DNA of 64,000 nt. Source: Symbiodinium natans (lineage: Eukaryota; Sar; Dinophyceae; Suessiales; Symbiodiniaceae). Shown in pieces: positions 33,003-44,133 of the stretch. The notes under the pieces are model-generated. The model searched no databases, was not told the origin of the DNA, and was given only the letters and a program-made list of their open reading frames with translations. The stretch is from contig CAJNDS010002635.1 in assembly GCA_905221605.1 (NCBI GenBank), positions 127,001 to 191,000 on the forward strand, written 5' to 3'. The stretch's first letter is position 1; each line of letters starts with the position of its first letter. A program made the translations under genes and the position numbers.

Positions 33003-33126
33003 ACTTGGTTGGTGGTTCATGGGTACCTACATATAGGGTTATAAGTAGGGTAACTATGGTTGTAACCGTATGTAGGGTACTCATAACCTCATGCACTGAT
33101 ATAGTACCCACGACGAACCTTCAAGT
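33003..33126. mobile_element. F4 short inverted-repeat element
   Basis: ACTTGGTTGGTGGTTCATGG start and ACGACGAACCTTCAAGT end, similar in plan and ends to 23244-23375. Confidence 0.6.
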
Positions 33127-33195
33127 AGAAGCTCACGTGGGCCTTTGTGGTCTCCAAGTCCTCCCCAACCAAGCCCCTGAAACCCAACTAAACTC

Positions 33196-33286
33196 CTAAA
33201 CCCTAAACCCTAAACCCTAAACGCCCTAAACCCTAAACGCCCTAAACCCTAAACGCCCTAATTAACCCTAAACCCTAAACCCTAAT
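33196..33286. repeat. CCCTAAA array with CCCTAAACG spacing variants
   Basis: Three ACG-extended units show a secondary 16-bp periodicity. Confidence 0.9.
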
Positions 33287-33396
33287 CCCAGGGTTTTCTG
33301 GGAGCCTGTGGGTTCACATCGATAAACCTCGCCCACAACCTCCTCGAAGCGGGCCAGAACCTGATGCGCAGTCGGACTTCTCGGAACCAGCTCCAG

Positions 33397-33484
33397 TTAG
33401 GGTTTAGGGTTTAGGGTTTAGGGTTTAGGGTTTAGGGTTTAGGGTTTAGGGTTTAGGGTTTAGGGTTTAGGGTTTAGGGTTTAG
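33397..33484. repeat. (TTTAGGG)12 array
   Basis: Twelve perfect units. Confidence 0.97.
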
Positions 33485-33653
33485 CTTTAGGGAGTAGGCA
33501 GATGGCATCATCTAGGTTGGCCCCACAAGACCCTTCATACAGCCGACTGACAAAAGATGGAGTGAGAGTGCTGGACGCCAGCACTGCCCCGCAAGACATG
33601 GAACCACGAAACCATGCCGCTTACACCCTCCCCGTTGGCGAACCCTGAAGTTG

Positions 33654-33715
33654 CCCTAAACCCTAAACCCTAAACCCCTAAACCCCTAAACCCTAAACCC
33701 TAAACCCTAAACCCT
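33654..33715. repeat. CCCTAAA array
   Basis: Nine units, two with an extra C. Confidence 0.95.
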
Positions 33716-34772
33716 GCTAATGTTCCCTTAGCATACCTGCGTTTGCTGGCAGTGTAGCTGGGCAGGTGTCAAACGCTTGAAGGTCAGCAAAACAGCTGCT
33801 CAACTCCAATGCGCCCAGATCGGAGTCAAGATTTGCTTGATTTTCTCCCATTTACACATGTTTACATTTGCAAATATGAATATAGACCAGAAATCAAAAT
33901 CAAGCAATTCGTTTATACGCACATCATAGATTGTGCAGATTTTTCAATTGAGTGCCTGTGACGATGAGCTCACGCTATAAAACCGCCACTCCTTCTGAGA
34001 GCGCCGCCGAGATCATCTGCTTCGCCCGCCGAGTGCGGACGCGCGGCTCTACCGGAGCTGCCAGCCTAAGCCGGTTGAGGGCAAGGATAGAAGGCCCTTG
34101 GTTTTACAGCCTACTTGTAGGGCAGTCCCCCGTTCAGTTCCTTTTAGGGAGTCTTGGGTGGTGGAGGTCATAAACCTCGACGTGTACTGCCTCTCCGATT
34201 CGGGATTTTGGGGGGGCGTTTTGAGGGTTGACGTTCTGCAATGCCTGGGCTGCAGGAATTTCACCCTCGACCCTGCACACCCCAAGCTCTTTGTGCTTCA
34301 TCTTCTCGGGTGTGGGCGTAGCTTTCTGGAGGTCTCCATCCCTCTCAACTCTCCCATATCCACAAATCGACCCGACGCCGAAAGACCCTGAACCGTGCCT
34401 CCTCTGGCAAGGCAACCCGCTGGACAGCGGCACCGGTGGTCCTTTGTGCCCCCAGGCTTCATCTAGCTTAAGGGTTCTTGCTCCTATCTCGAGCAAAACG
34501 TGCCTTGAAGCAGGTTCTGCTGAAGAAAGCACAAGGGTGTTGATAGACAAGCTGGGCTTGCGGAGACAAGATAGGATGGGCTACGGGGGAACATCCTGCC
34601 GGAGAAGCCAAGTTGAGGCATGAAAGGGTTTAGAGCTCAAGGTTTAGGGTTTAGGGACAGTCCCGGTTTCGGTGAACAAGTTCAGAAAAGGAGTCAAGTC
34701 AGGTAGAGATGCTTCTCGGCGTGAGCAGACATGATGAAATTCAACTGAACATCTTCGGCCACAAAGTCACAA
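33716..34772. other. no recognised gene
   Basis: Opposed ORFs at 34228-34623 (+) and 34134-34550 (-), neither recognised. Short TTTAGGG remnant near 34627-34655. Confidence 0.35.
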
Positions 34773-34862
34773 CCAGGACGGGCTATCATACCCTATAACC
34801 CCTCAGAAAGGCCCTTTATAGGTTGACTATCGGGAGTATAAGGCCATAATAGCCCATCCTGG
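34773..34862. mobile_element. F3 short inverted-repeat element
   Basis: CCAGGACGGGCTATCATACC start and AATAGCCCATCCTGG end, among the best-preserved F3 termini. Confidence 0.8.
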
Positions 34863-36216
34863 ATAGCCCAATGGTCAAAACGAGAGGCTGCGATGTCTCT
34901 GGCTCTGCATGGGGCTGTCAGCTTATCAGCCTTGGCTGCTCGAGGGAGGACCCGTCATAAGGGGGCTTCGGACGTAAGCTGGTTACTGAGGAGGCAGGAA
35001 AGGCTACATAAAGGGCCGTATGGTAACATTCCGCGTGTGCTTACCAAGGTTTACCGAGGAGCGAGCTGCTGCAGAGGATGGCAGGGAAGGCTCGGGCGCA
35101 AGCCGGAATCATCGCGCACATCTGGCTCCTCGCGGGTCCTCGCGCTTCGTGCTCGGGCTCGTCAGATCAGCAGAGAGGTGTCGCAGGGAGCAGGCGCTGC
35201 TCCGTCAAGGGCACCTTCACGACCCCCATCCTGCCAGAAGCAAAGCGGGAGGAGAAAAGAACCCCCAAAAGCCCCGAACGAGACGCCGGAGCAAACCTTT
35301 TCCTAAACTTATACACAATAAATAAGTACATGTACGTGTGCTTGTGTGTAAGAAGTCTATGCTATATGGTATAACCGCTGGAATTGTTATGGGAGCCCTC
35401 CCCCCCCCCCGCCCCCCTAAAAGACGACCGCGCGTAGCGGGATCTTGGGGGGAGGGGAGAGATAGGGAGAAATGCAGATTATTCTATGAATTCAGCCCAA
35501 AAGGGTAGCTACATGGGGGGAGGGGGGACGGGGTAGCAAACACATAGCTAAACGAATGAGAAGCAGAAAGGGAGAGACAGAGAGAGAGCAAGAGAGATGT
35601 TATATATATATATATAGGAATTATGTACTATATAGTAACATAGAAATAAATTATATACATATACATATACATATATATATATATATATATATATTGGACT
35701 TTTTGAATCCCTGCCTTGCGGGCCGCGGAAGGGAGTGTTACATGGCAGCGCCTGAAGGACCGGGAGCCTCCCGCCGTCCTTTGAGAAGCCGAAGGCCTCT
35801 TATTTGCAACCTTGGTAGTCCAGTATCCATACCACAACAAGGGTAAGGGGGTTTAGGGTTTAGGGTTGGTTGCCATAAAAAAAGGTTAAAAGGGGACCAC
35901 TTGACTACCAAGCAACTTGGAAGAAAAAGGTGGAATTCCATTCTTCCATGCATCCGCATCTCTGCCGTGTTTCCACCGGGTTGAAACGGTTTGACCGGGT
36001 TGTTGTTCCGGAAGATGCCATCATCGCCCTGGGCTCCCTCTCCCGGGAGCCTTCGTGGCAAGGCCTTCACATCACCTCTTTGAAGGTGTTGAGGTGAGTG
36101 GAGCAAGCGCAAGCTGCCAGCGGCACATGCGGCACGTGCCTGTGGCGCCACCTCACCGGTTCAAAGTTGAGCCGGTACCGAGTGAGCGCATGTCAAAAGG
36201 ACCCAGCACCCAAACT
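34863..36216. other. no recognised gene; microsatellites
   Basis: TA tracts at 35600-35620 and 35660-35695, C/G runs near 35400 and 35515. The ORFs here (34893-35306 and 35738-36151) have no recognisable feature. Confidence 0.4.
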
Positions 36217-36634
36217 CTAACCTTGGCATAGTCCCTCAAAGTTCAAAGGGCTGGGGGATTCCGAAGGCTCGGAGTAGAAGCCACAGCCCGTCAGGGACTG
36301 GTCAGATTCACAGATGTGGCGGGTGCTCGAAGTGCTCGGAGGACTGCAGAATGCCGACATCAACTCGACCTCCTCTCCCACCTGCGCAGAGCTTGAAGCG
36401 AACTTCGCCTGGATGGCCTCCACGATGTCAGGGAGCCCTCAAAAAGTGGCTTAAGTGCTCCCAAGGGGCGCACTCCTTCCCTTGTGCTTGTCGCTGCCTT
36501 TGCATCACCAGAGGAGCCGATCCAGCAGTGACATCAAGTCGCGTCCCCTGAGAGCACCAGAGGAGTGCTTCGAGTTCAGGCAGCTCGTGCAAGTCTTGCA
36601 GAGGGGCGAAGGCCGTGGGAGGAAAAGGTTGCAA
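36217..36634 (-). CDS. possible coding segment, unknown product
   Basis: Two abutting minus frames (36634-36428 and 36440-36217) read protein-like: QDLHELPELEALLWCSQGT, then DIVEAIQAKFASSSAQVGEE. They could be exon pieces of one gene with a frame change or small intron near 36430. I recognise no family. Weak call based only on amphipathic composition. Confidence 0.22.
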
Positions 36635-38959
36635 GAACCCGGCAGCCTTGAGAGGCTTCTAGGAATCCGAGGCTTCTAGGAATCCCGACTGAAGCCGAAT
36701 CAGGGATCACATGAGGGCCCCCGCGAGGGCGGCGAAGGCAGTGATAGTGGTGAGGACGGTGAGCTGGGCGCTCGTCGATGCCATGCCTAACCCTATGACA
36801 CAGAGGGGCATCCTCTCAGAGAGGTCCCTAAAGGCTTCTCAAAGGCAGCTTCTTGACGGGCGGCTTCTTAGCCCAAAAGGCATGATAGAAGTGCTGCCCC
36901 CCAAGAGGGCTGCGACGTGCCAACGTGCCAAGGGCTGGCGCTTCAAGACACGGCCTCGTCTTAACGAGTCACTTTCCCCATGAGAGCCTGAGGCCACATC
37001 ATGGCTTCAACCGGATTTGTGGGAAGCTCCCCACTGTGTTGCACAGCTGTGCCCGGGGAGGTGGGAGGGGGGGTGGTGGCTGAGCATCTGGACAAGCTGG
37101 GCTCACTGGCGGCCATGTGGCGCTCCTGAGAGCTGGCCAAGTGTCGGGTTGTAGGGGCTGGGCTGGAACACCATGCGACTTGCGGCATCTTGCGGCATCT
37201 GGGGGCATCTGGCGGCTTTGCTATGGAAGGTGCGAGACAGGCGTAGAGCCCTTAGGTGGGAGGGGGACCACGACTTCAAGAAGCACTCACAGATCCCAAG
37301 CGCAAGAGGCACGAGGCAGCAGTACGAAATCCTGAGATGCCTGTGGATGGCATCCGTAGCAGCGCGCTGGACCTGCACTGCGCAACTCAACTCACTTGCT
37401 CCAGGGGAGTTGCAACTAAGAGGACTTGGGGCCTCGCTGGGGGGTTGACGGGCACTGACTCAGAGGCGCACTTGAGAAAGAAAAAACCTCAGGCCTTTTG
37501 TGGCAGCTACAAGTGCAGAACAGGGCGTCAACATCTTTGAGGGCGTGGAGTACAATTGGTTTTGTGAACTATATCGGCTCTGGGTCAGCGCCGTGAAGGC
37601 GGTTGCACCTTTACTTGCATCGTCCAAACCCCACGCACTTTCTGAGCAGCTCGGCCAGAGAGGCAAAGCTCGAGCGAGGGGGCGCAAGAATGCTTGAGGA
37701 GAACATGCGCAGGATCTCGGTATGCTTTAGAGCCGCACCTCCTCCTCCACCTGACAGGAATGCCTGCAAACGCTGGGCCGGTGTTGCTTTCTCAGCTTAG
37801 TCGATGCGCACGAACAGCTGGACTCATCGCGCCCTTCCGCAAAGCTTGCGAGGGTGGCGCTGCATCCGAGGCTTGAGACTTCGCAGACCCGGGGAGTGGG
37901 TCAGGATTTGCTTCTCACGTCGTGTTCACGTAGTGTTCGCGCAGTGGCCTGGTAGCTAGAGTAGATCTCAGCATGAGGAGGGGATCAGTGATCGGCCACC
38001 TCTTCTCTGGCTTCTAGACAGCAAGCAACAGGTGGGAGCCTTCTAGCAGCCAAGCCCACCCAACCCCAATTTACTGCTGATATCCGGCTTTCCAGCTTGC
38101 AACTTGCACTAGAACTTCGCCCCAGGCATTGGCCATTTCGAGCATGAGTCGGGAACCTGCCCTGGCAGACTCCTTGCATGAGATGCTACGGGGAAGCAGG
38201 GGCTCACGCCTGCCACCTAAGGCTGTCCAACATGGATTTTGCCAATGCTGGCACACCCGGTGAGGCCGCGTTCAGTCATGAAGGAATGCCCCTGAAGCTG
38301 CCGGCTGTCAGCAGGACAATTTAAGCACTTAGCAAGTAGGCGCTCTCAGGTTTTGGGTGCATGCACAGAGCGGATGCCGAGGCTGGTTGCTGCACCGCGA
38401 CGGTTCTGCACCGCAATTGGCCACCTGGGAACTGGATGGCAGGACTTAAATAGAAGGGCTTAAGATGACAGCTTAAGATGACACAAGAAGAATGGAGCCT
38501 TCTTTGATGGCGAGCCCGGCTATGCCAGCGTTAGAGTCGCATCTCATCCCACGCACCCCACGCACCCGGCACGCTGGCAGCTCGCGAGGTGCCTCAAGAT
38601 GTGGCCTTCGCAGGAGCGGATCCCCGGCAAGCCATGGTATGTGAGGAGTTGCACACGGGTCTCTGACAGGGGGTCAAGGCGAATCCCCTCAGATGGGCAC
38701 ACCTGGTATTGGGAGGGTGCTAGGTCGCCCGTGCGCACGATGCGCACGTTCTCGCAGAAAGCTTGGACACGGAGCCTGAAGTGGGGCGAAGAGAAAATGG
38801 TCGAAAAAGGCTTCTATAGTGGCTTAAACGACACAGAACTTTCTTCTATAAGTAATTAGCTCTCAGAAAAAACTCTCCAGAGACTGAAAAATCATGACTA
38901 AATTGAGTTCAGGGAAGCGGCTCCGTGCAAGCCTCAGTCTTCGGCGTGGGGCCAATCAT
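36635..38959. other. no recognised gene
   Basis: Repeat-poor for this window, with no array, F-family element or familiar protein. Many overlapping ORFs of 60-95 codons lie on both strands. Confidence 0.35.
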
Positions 38960-39152
38960 CCTTGGGGACGAATTGTGAACCCTAAAAAGGGTTTATGGTT
39001 GGGGACGAACCCTAAAAGGGTTTAGGGTTTAGGGTTTAGGGTTTCGGGTTTAGAGTTTAGGGTTTAGGGTTTAGGGCTCATATACCTTAACTGGAATTAT
39101 GGTAGTCAGGGTACATGACCCCCCAATTTTAGGGTTCACTTCGTCCCCAAGG
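38960..39152 (-). mobile_element. F1 element with duplicated left end and internal telomere array
   Basis: A second GGGGACGAACCCTAAAAGGG start lies 40 bp inside the first, followed by about nine TTTAGGG units (39012-39078). Read on the minus strand it is flanked by GAT/GAT, the intron-type duplication. Confidence 0.8.
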
Positions 39153-39244
39153 ATCTGCAGGCTCCTCGTCAGAGATCTGCGACGAGAGGCATATGGCTTC
39201 CACCTTCGGAGAGAGCGGATTTTGCAGTTTGAGGGTTTTACGAT

Positions 39245-39345
39245 CCTAGGGGACTAAATGAGGGGTCATGTACCCTGACTACTATAATTCCGATTAAGGT
39301 ATATGAACCATAAACCCTTTTAGGGTTCATAATTCGTCCCCAAGG
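39245..39345 (+). mobile_element. F1 element
   Basis: CCTAGGGGAC start and GTCCCCAAG end, flanked by GAT/GAT on the plus strand. Confidence 0.8.
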
Positions 39346-39351
39346 ATATTC

Positions 39352-39532
39352 GGGGTTCCTGATTGGGGTCCCTTACTATGAGGGATCCCACGACTAAATT
39401 GGATCGTAAACCCCATTTCTGAAGCCTTTGGCCAATAAGAAATAAAGGGACATGCGCACGCACAGGACGAAATGCACCCTAAAACGGTTTATGGCTCACA
39501 TTTCCTTAGTAGGAACTATCATAGTCAGGGGA
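39352..39532. mobile_element. F2 fragment followed by an F1 left half
   Basis: 39352-39420 has the F2 GGGGTCCC / GGGATCCCACGA interior and GGATCGTAAACCCC end; 39464-39532 is an F1 left half (GGACGAAATGCACCCTAAAA). Confidence 0.55.
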
Positions 39533-39847
39533 TGTAGCATTGCAGCGCACCACAGCCAGCCTCTCTGATGTAGCAGGACATGACGCTCGCCTCTTTAGGT
39601 TGCGTGGTTTTTTGCCACCATGGTGATCCCCTCACCCTAATGTTACACCCCCCCCCATATACTCTCATGTAACTATAATGGGAATATTTAATATTAGGGG
39701 GTAGGGGGGTTTAATATAAGCGGGAGGGGACTAATCAAGCTGGCTTTCAGATAAAGGGTTGCTCTCAGGATGTTGTTTTGGCTTTTGCTTGTCTTGCCCT
39801 TCAGGCTTTTCGTGATTCAGATGCTTCTCAAGAGAAAAGTTACAGTA

Positions 39848-39953
39848 CCAAGAGCACGTACCCGTTTGAACCCCAAAAGGGCTGATGTTATAACAGGAAT
39901 GAACGTAGTCAGGGTGTATGACGCCCATGTTGGGGTTCACGTGGTCCCCAAAG
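39848..39953. mobile_element. F1 element, left end eroded
   Basis: TTTGAACCCCAAAAGGGC to GGTTCACGTGGTCCCCAAA. Confidence 0.6.
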
Positions 39954-40086
39954 TAGGGGAAGAGCACCCAGCAGAGACGGTGCACGTCCGAGGGCCTGGA
40001 TCTTGCATGCGGCCGAGATCGAGATGATGAGGGCACGCTTGAGCCGCGACGTGTGCTGCGTCAGCGAGTCACGACACGCCGATTCA

Positions 40087-40207
40087 CCAGCATGGGCTCT
40101 ACTAGGCCTTGTCATCCCGACAATCAACCCTATAAAGGGCCTTTTAAGGGGGTTATAGGGTATAATGGCCTTTTAAGGGGGTTCTAGGGTATAATAGCCC
40201 ATGTTGG
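40087..40207. mobile_element. F3 element with internal tandem duplication
   Basis: CCAGCATGGGCTC start, CCCATGTTGG end; the GGCCTTTTAAGGGGGTT block is repeated twice. Confidence 0.75.
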
Positions 40208-40558
40208 CAAGTGGATAAGCTCTAAGATGACCTTCTTGCGAGTGGCATCAACAGAAACCTCAAAGGGTACGTCTGGTCATGGTCACTTTTAGGGTTTAGG
40301 GTTTAGGGCGAGAACCGTCCCCGGCCCCTCCGCAACTGTTTGGAAGGCTCCCTCTGGTATGCTGTTGCATGACTACAACGTTGCAAGAACGGTGGTTTTC
40401 CCTCCCGTGTGCAGATTTTTAAGTCAAAAGTCATATTTTAAGTCAGAATTTCAAGTGCATGTATTTGAAGTGCCTGCGGCTGCAAGCAGCTCATTGAAAA
40501 TCGCGGTCTTCAAATGTGGGCTGCAACACATAGCACTTAACGGCCAACTCGTCTGAAG

Positions 40559-40685
40559 CACACCCCTTATACTAACAGTCCTTAGTAAGGATTCTAATGC
40601 CCCGATTCGAATCCCTACTAAGGGCTGTTAGTATCCCTAAACCCTAAACCCTAAACCCTAAACCCGTATAAGGGCGAACATCCCG
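40559..40685. mobile_element. F5 element with internal CCCTAAA tract
   Basis: CCCCTTATACTAACAGTCCT left arm; CGTATAAGGGCGAACATCCC right arm; about four CCCTAAA units inserted between the sub-terminal repeat and the right end. Confidence 0.7.
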
Positions 40686-40828
40686 AGGTCCAGGGTTCTC
40701 GTGCTTCTGGGCACGCATCACGCTGAGTCAGCAAGCTTGCTGTTTTCGCTCGGTCGGAGCTGCGCTATCCCATCATTCCAGCATACATCTGCATGAGGGC
40801 CGCCTGGCCAGAGTGTCATGGGCTGGAG

Positions 40829-40926
40829 TTTAGGGTTTAGGGTTTAGGGCTTAGGGTTTAGGGTATAGGGTATAGGGTTTAGGGTTTAGGGTTTAGGGTT
40901 TAGGGTTTAGGGTTTAGGGTTTAGGG
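40829..40926. repeat. (TTTAGGG)14 array with TATAGGG variants
   Basis: Two central TATAGGG units and one CTTAGGG. Confidence 0.95.
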
Positions 40927-41201
40927 GGCTTTCGCGCTTGAAACACGCTTCCGCCGGGCTTTCGAAGGTCCTCTCTTCTTGGAGTTGGGAGGAGCCCTCC
41001 CCACCCCGTTTGCCACGAACTTTCTTGTGAGGTTATGACCTTCCAGTCCCGGTTTGTGGGGTCTGTGCAGAAGGCACACTTCTGGCCGTTTCAGGGCACC
41101 GATACCAAGCCAGTCTTTGACAAAGCCAAGCGGATGTTCAATGCAGGAACCATCTGACTCAACCTAACGGAAGGGTCCGTGAAGCAACTGAGCACACGAT
41201 C

Positions 41202-41323
41202 CCTTGGGGACGAAATGAACCCCCAAATTGGGGGGGCCATTTCCCCAATACTACTACTAGTACAACTCCTATTAAGGTATTTGAACCCTAAGCCCTTCCC
41301 AGGTTTCATTTGGTCCCCCAAGG
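41202..41323 (-). mobile_element. F1 element next to a Gln-rich exon
   Basis: CCTTGGGGACG / GGTCCCCCAAGG ends, 28 bp downstream (minus strand) of the 41352-41408 exon, within the continuing frame SCLGEQLL. It may be an intron. Confidence 0.75.
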
Positions 41324-41351
41324 TCAGCAGCTGCTCCCCAAGGCAAGAGAC

Positions 41352-41408
41352 CTGTTGCTGTTGCGCTTGCATCTGCTGCAGCAGCTGCATCTGTTGAGCC
41401 ATCTGCGC
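41352..41408 (-). CDS. Gln-rich micro-exon (57 bp)
   Basis: 19 codons, AQMAQQMQLLQQMQAQQQQ, bounded on the minus strand by GCAG|GCG and CAG|GTCTCT, phase 0 at both ends. Frame could alternatively run on to the F1 element at 41323. Part of the proposed Gln-rich gene; function unknown. Confidence 0.5.
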
Positions 41409-41590
41409 CTGCCGCAATCTACTATTTGCTTAAGAACCACACGAAAAGAACTAGTATTGCTTATAAGGGCAACATAGGGATTGTGAGTATGAGGGGGGTT
41501 CTTAAGCAAATAGTAGCAATCATGACCACGACTCCTCAAGACTAACGTTTGGACACCGCATTCTGTCGGTGTAGGCCCTAGGCAAACTTC

Positions 41591-41807
41591 TGGGAAGGGG
41601 ACAAAATGAACCCTGAAAGGGTTTTAATGGCTCCTAATACCTTAATAGGAATTATAGGAGTCAGGGTATAAGACAGGTTAATAGGAATACCCTAAACCCT
41701 AAACCCTAAACCCTAAACCCTAAACCCTAAACCCTAAACCCTAAACCCCCTAACCCTAAACCAGGGTATATGACCCCAATTTTAGGGCTCATAATTCGTC
41801 CCCAAGG
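41591..41807. mobile_element. F1 element containing a CCCTAAA array
   Basis: GGGGACAAAATGAACCCTG start and CGTCCCCAAGG end, with ten CCCTAAA units at 41690-41761 in the middle. Confidence 0.8.
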
Positions 41808-41830
41808 AAAAAACATAATGAGGGCATGGC

Positions 41831-41872
41831 CTGCTGTATGGACTGCAGCATCTGCGCGGGTGTCTGCATGGC
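41831..41872 (-). CDS. Gln-rich micro-exon (42 bp)
   Basis: 14 codons, AMQTPAQMLQSIQQ, bounded by TGAG|GCC and CAG|GCC, phase 0. The boundary depends on accepting a GC donor. Confidence 0.45.
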
Positions 41873-41905
41873 CTCACAGATGCAGCTTCTGAGGATCTCA
41901 GGTCG

Positions 41906-41970
41906 GGTTTAGGGTTTGGGGTTTATACGGTTTATAGGGTTTATAGGGTTTATAGGGTTATAGGGTTTAG
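41906..41970. repeat. degenerate TTTAGGG/TTTATAGGG array
   Basis: Includes three TTTATAGGG 9-mers. Confidence 0.85.
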
Positions 41971-42206
41971 GGTTTAGGGGTTCGGGCAGCTGCTTCGGAA
42001 TGCAGGCTAAGGATGTTGAAGCAGTGGCTTCGGATGAAGGACTTGTCTTTCTGAAGTCCAACCCGACGGCATTGAAAGCATCATCAAGCATGTCGCAAAC
42101 ATGCGCACAGATGTCAACAGCTTCAGCTGCATTCACGCCCGCTCGAAGAGTAAATTCAGGGCCCGGGCGGGAGCATCCGACCTTGGACATTCAGCACGGA
42201 GCTTAA

Positions 42207-42306
42207 ATGGGGGTTTACGAACCAAGGGACCCTTAAATTGGATCCCCCCAAATAGTAGCATCCCCTTACACTAAGGACCCAATGAGGTACCCCTAACATC
42301 GTAAAC
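42207..42306. mobile_element. F2 element adjoining a telomere array
   Basis: GGGGGTTTACGAACC start, CATCGTAAACCCT end; the end runs directly into the 42303 CCCTAAA array. Confidence 0.7.
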
Positions 42307-42404
42307 CCTAAACCCTAAACCCTAAACCCTAAACCCTAAACCCTAAACCCTAAACCCTAAACCCTAAACCCTAAACCCTAAACCCTAAACCCTAAACCCT
42401 AAAC
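42303..42404. repeat. (CCCTAAA)14 array
   Basis: Perfect units starting from the terminal AAACCC of an F2 element. Confidence 0.97.
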
Positions 42405-42513
42405 TCTGCTGGCTCTAGCGCCTGCGATCTCCGGCACTCAGTCCGGAACGACGCTTCCTGTTCGGCTTTCGGAGGCTCCTTTCGCAGCTTTTTTGAAAAG
42501 CCGATTCTCGGTA

Positions 42514-42681
42514 CCTTGGGGACTACATGAACCCTAAAAGGGTTCAGGATGTAGGGTTTAGGGTTTAGGGCTCAAATACCTTAATGCGAGTTATGAATGA
42601 ACTCTACATATTACCTCAATAGGAGTTATAGTAGTATAGGGTAGATGGCCCCCAATTTTAGGGTTCATTTGGTCCCCAAGG
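42514..42681 (+). mobile_element. F1 element with intron-type duplication
   Basis: 168 bp, flanked by GTA/GTA, with a doubled interior and a short TTTAGGG tract. In plus orientation it has GT donor and AAG|G acceptor geometry. Confidence 0.8.
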
Positions 42682-42721
42682 TAGGCTGACGGGCTCCTGG
42701 AATGACCCAATAGTAGTATAG

Positions 42722-42809
42722 GTGGGATGTTGCCCCTTTTACTATATCAACAGTCCTGAATCGGCATTATCATCGGGGGCACTATCCCTATTAAGGGGGA
42801 ACATCCCAA
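42722..42809. mobile_element. F5 inverted-repeat element
   Basis: GTGGGATGTTGCCCC start, GGGGGAACATCCCA end, no telomere tract. Confidence 0.75.
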
Positions 42810-42906
42810 AGTATAGGGCACTATTTGGAGGTTCGACTTTGTGGTTTCTGCAAATGCCAATGTACAAGGCCGATGAGCCAGTGACAAGCCGACAGGCCAA
42901 TGCTTC

Positions 42907-42960
42907 GAGGGTTTAGGGTTTAGGGTCTAGGGTTTAGGGCTTAGGGTTTAGGGTTTAGGG
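42907..42960. repeat. TTTAGGG array
   Basis: Seven units, two variant. Confidence 0.9.
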
Positions 42961-43060
42961 GCTCTCCTCTTGCTTGTCCTCCGGGCTCGGCAAAGCCTTA
43001 AGGCACTGCGAGCCGGAATCATGTCCAAGCCGCAAACACAACTCTGCAGTGGCACGCGAA

Positions 43061-43239
43061 CCTTGGGGACCAACTATAAACCCTCAACTTGGGGATCATA
43101 TGCCCTATACGACTGTAAATGCCATTAAGGTCATCTGAACCACTAAAACCCGTTTAGGTTTCGTAGTTTAGGGTTTAGGGTTTAGGGTTTTAGGGTTTAG
43201 GGTTTAGGGTTTAGGGTTTAGGGTTTAGGGTCCCCAAGG
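43061..43239 (+). mobile_element. F1 element with telomere array at its right end
   Basis: CCTTGGGGACC start, TCCCCAAG end, flanked by GAA/GAA in plus orientation. Nine TTTAGGG units (43167-43230) separate the interior from the right terminus. Confidence 0.85.
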
Positions 43240-43336
43240 AAGCTATAAGACCGGAACCGACAACAGGGCTTTTGTGAGCTCGTCAGCGTTCGCGTTGGAG
43301 GCACCTCCGGGGAGTTTTGGATGTTCTTTTGTCAGG

Positions 43337-43426
43337 TTTAGGGTTTAGGGTTTAGGGTTTAGGGTTTAGGGTTTAGGGTTAAGGGTTAAGGGTTTAGGGT
43401 TTAGGGTTTAGGGTTTAGGGTTTAGG
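43337..43426. repeat. (TTTAGGG)13 array
   Basis: Two AAGGGTT variants in the middle. Confidence 0.95.
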
Positions 43427-43550
43427 TCCTTTCAAGCATCCCGTGGACCGCCGATTTCAGCTGCCAACGTTCGCGTCAATAAAGACAAGGCTACAGCCGA
43501 TACCACCAAGAATAACAAGCAAAGATATAACCCATAAGAACAGAAGTAGC

Positions 43551-43670
43551 TATATATATATATATGTATGTACATATATATATATATATATTATACTCTA
43601 TAAATACATGTATAAAAAATAGACATATATATATATATATATCTATATCTATATATATATATATATATAG
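43551..43670. repeat. TA microsatellite cluster
   Basis: Four TA tracts separated by short spacers. Confidence 0.9.
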
Positions 43671-43809
43671 TCTTCAAGCGGCTCAAGCAGCGGCCTGTGG
43701 AGGCAGAGGCCTGGCAGCGTTGTTTGCCACACACACACACACAAAGAGGCCGCAGGACACGGAGCCTTCTCCCACAGTGTTTATAGGGTTTAGGGTTTAG
43801 GGTTTATTA

Positions 43810-44009
43810 GTAAAGCAATGCAAGCCAAAGCCGCTGATGAAGGGCCAGTGGCCGACGCAGCTCCGGGAGCTGCGGCGGCTGCGCCCGCGGGCTGAGGCTG
43901 CGCCGCAGGCGCCGCCGCCGGCGCTGCCGCTGCCGGTCCGCTTGTCGCAGCTGCGCCAAGCGCGCCGGCCGCCTTGGGCGGATGACGCGGCGGCACCGTC
44001 TGCGGCTGC
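43810..44009 (-). CDS. possible Ala/Pro-rich exon
   Basis: About 66 codons reading QPQTVPPRHPPKAAGALGAA and on, very Ala/Pro-rich, entered at CTGAG|GCAG. GC-rich sequence keeps several frames open, so the frame is inferred from similarity in style to the PQ-rich exon at 48 kb. The 3' boundary is unresolved. Confidence 0.35.
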
Positions 44010-44133
44010 CTCAGAGGGGCGCAAGCACTTAAAATGCAACAAGCTCAGCCACCGAGGGGGGCGCGCCGTGCTGGGGCCAAGGCTTCACTACTCCGATTCC
44101 TCCTGTCGGAGTGGCTGGCCTTAGTGGCTTGAG

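Noticed and set aside
43810-44124. Plus-strand ORF rich in Arg/Ala/Pro over 43837-44124
   Set aside because: GC-rich sequence leaves several frames open. The minus-strand reading suits the neighbouring PQ-rich exon better, though neither is certain.
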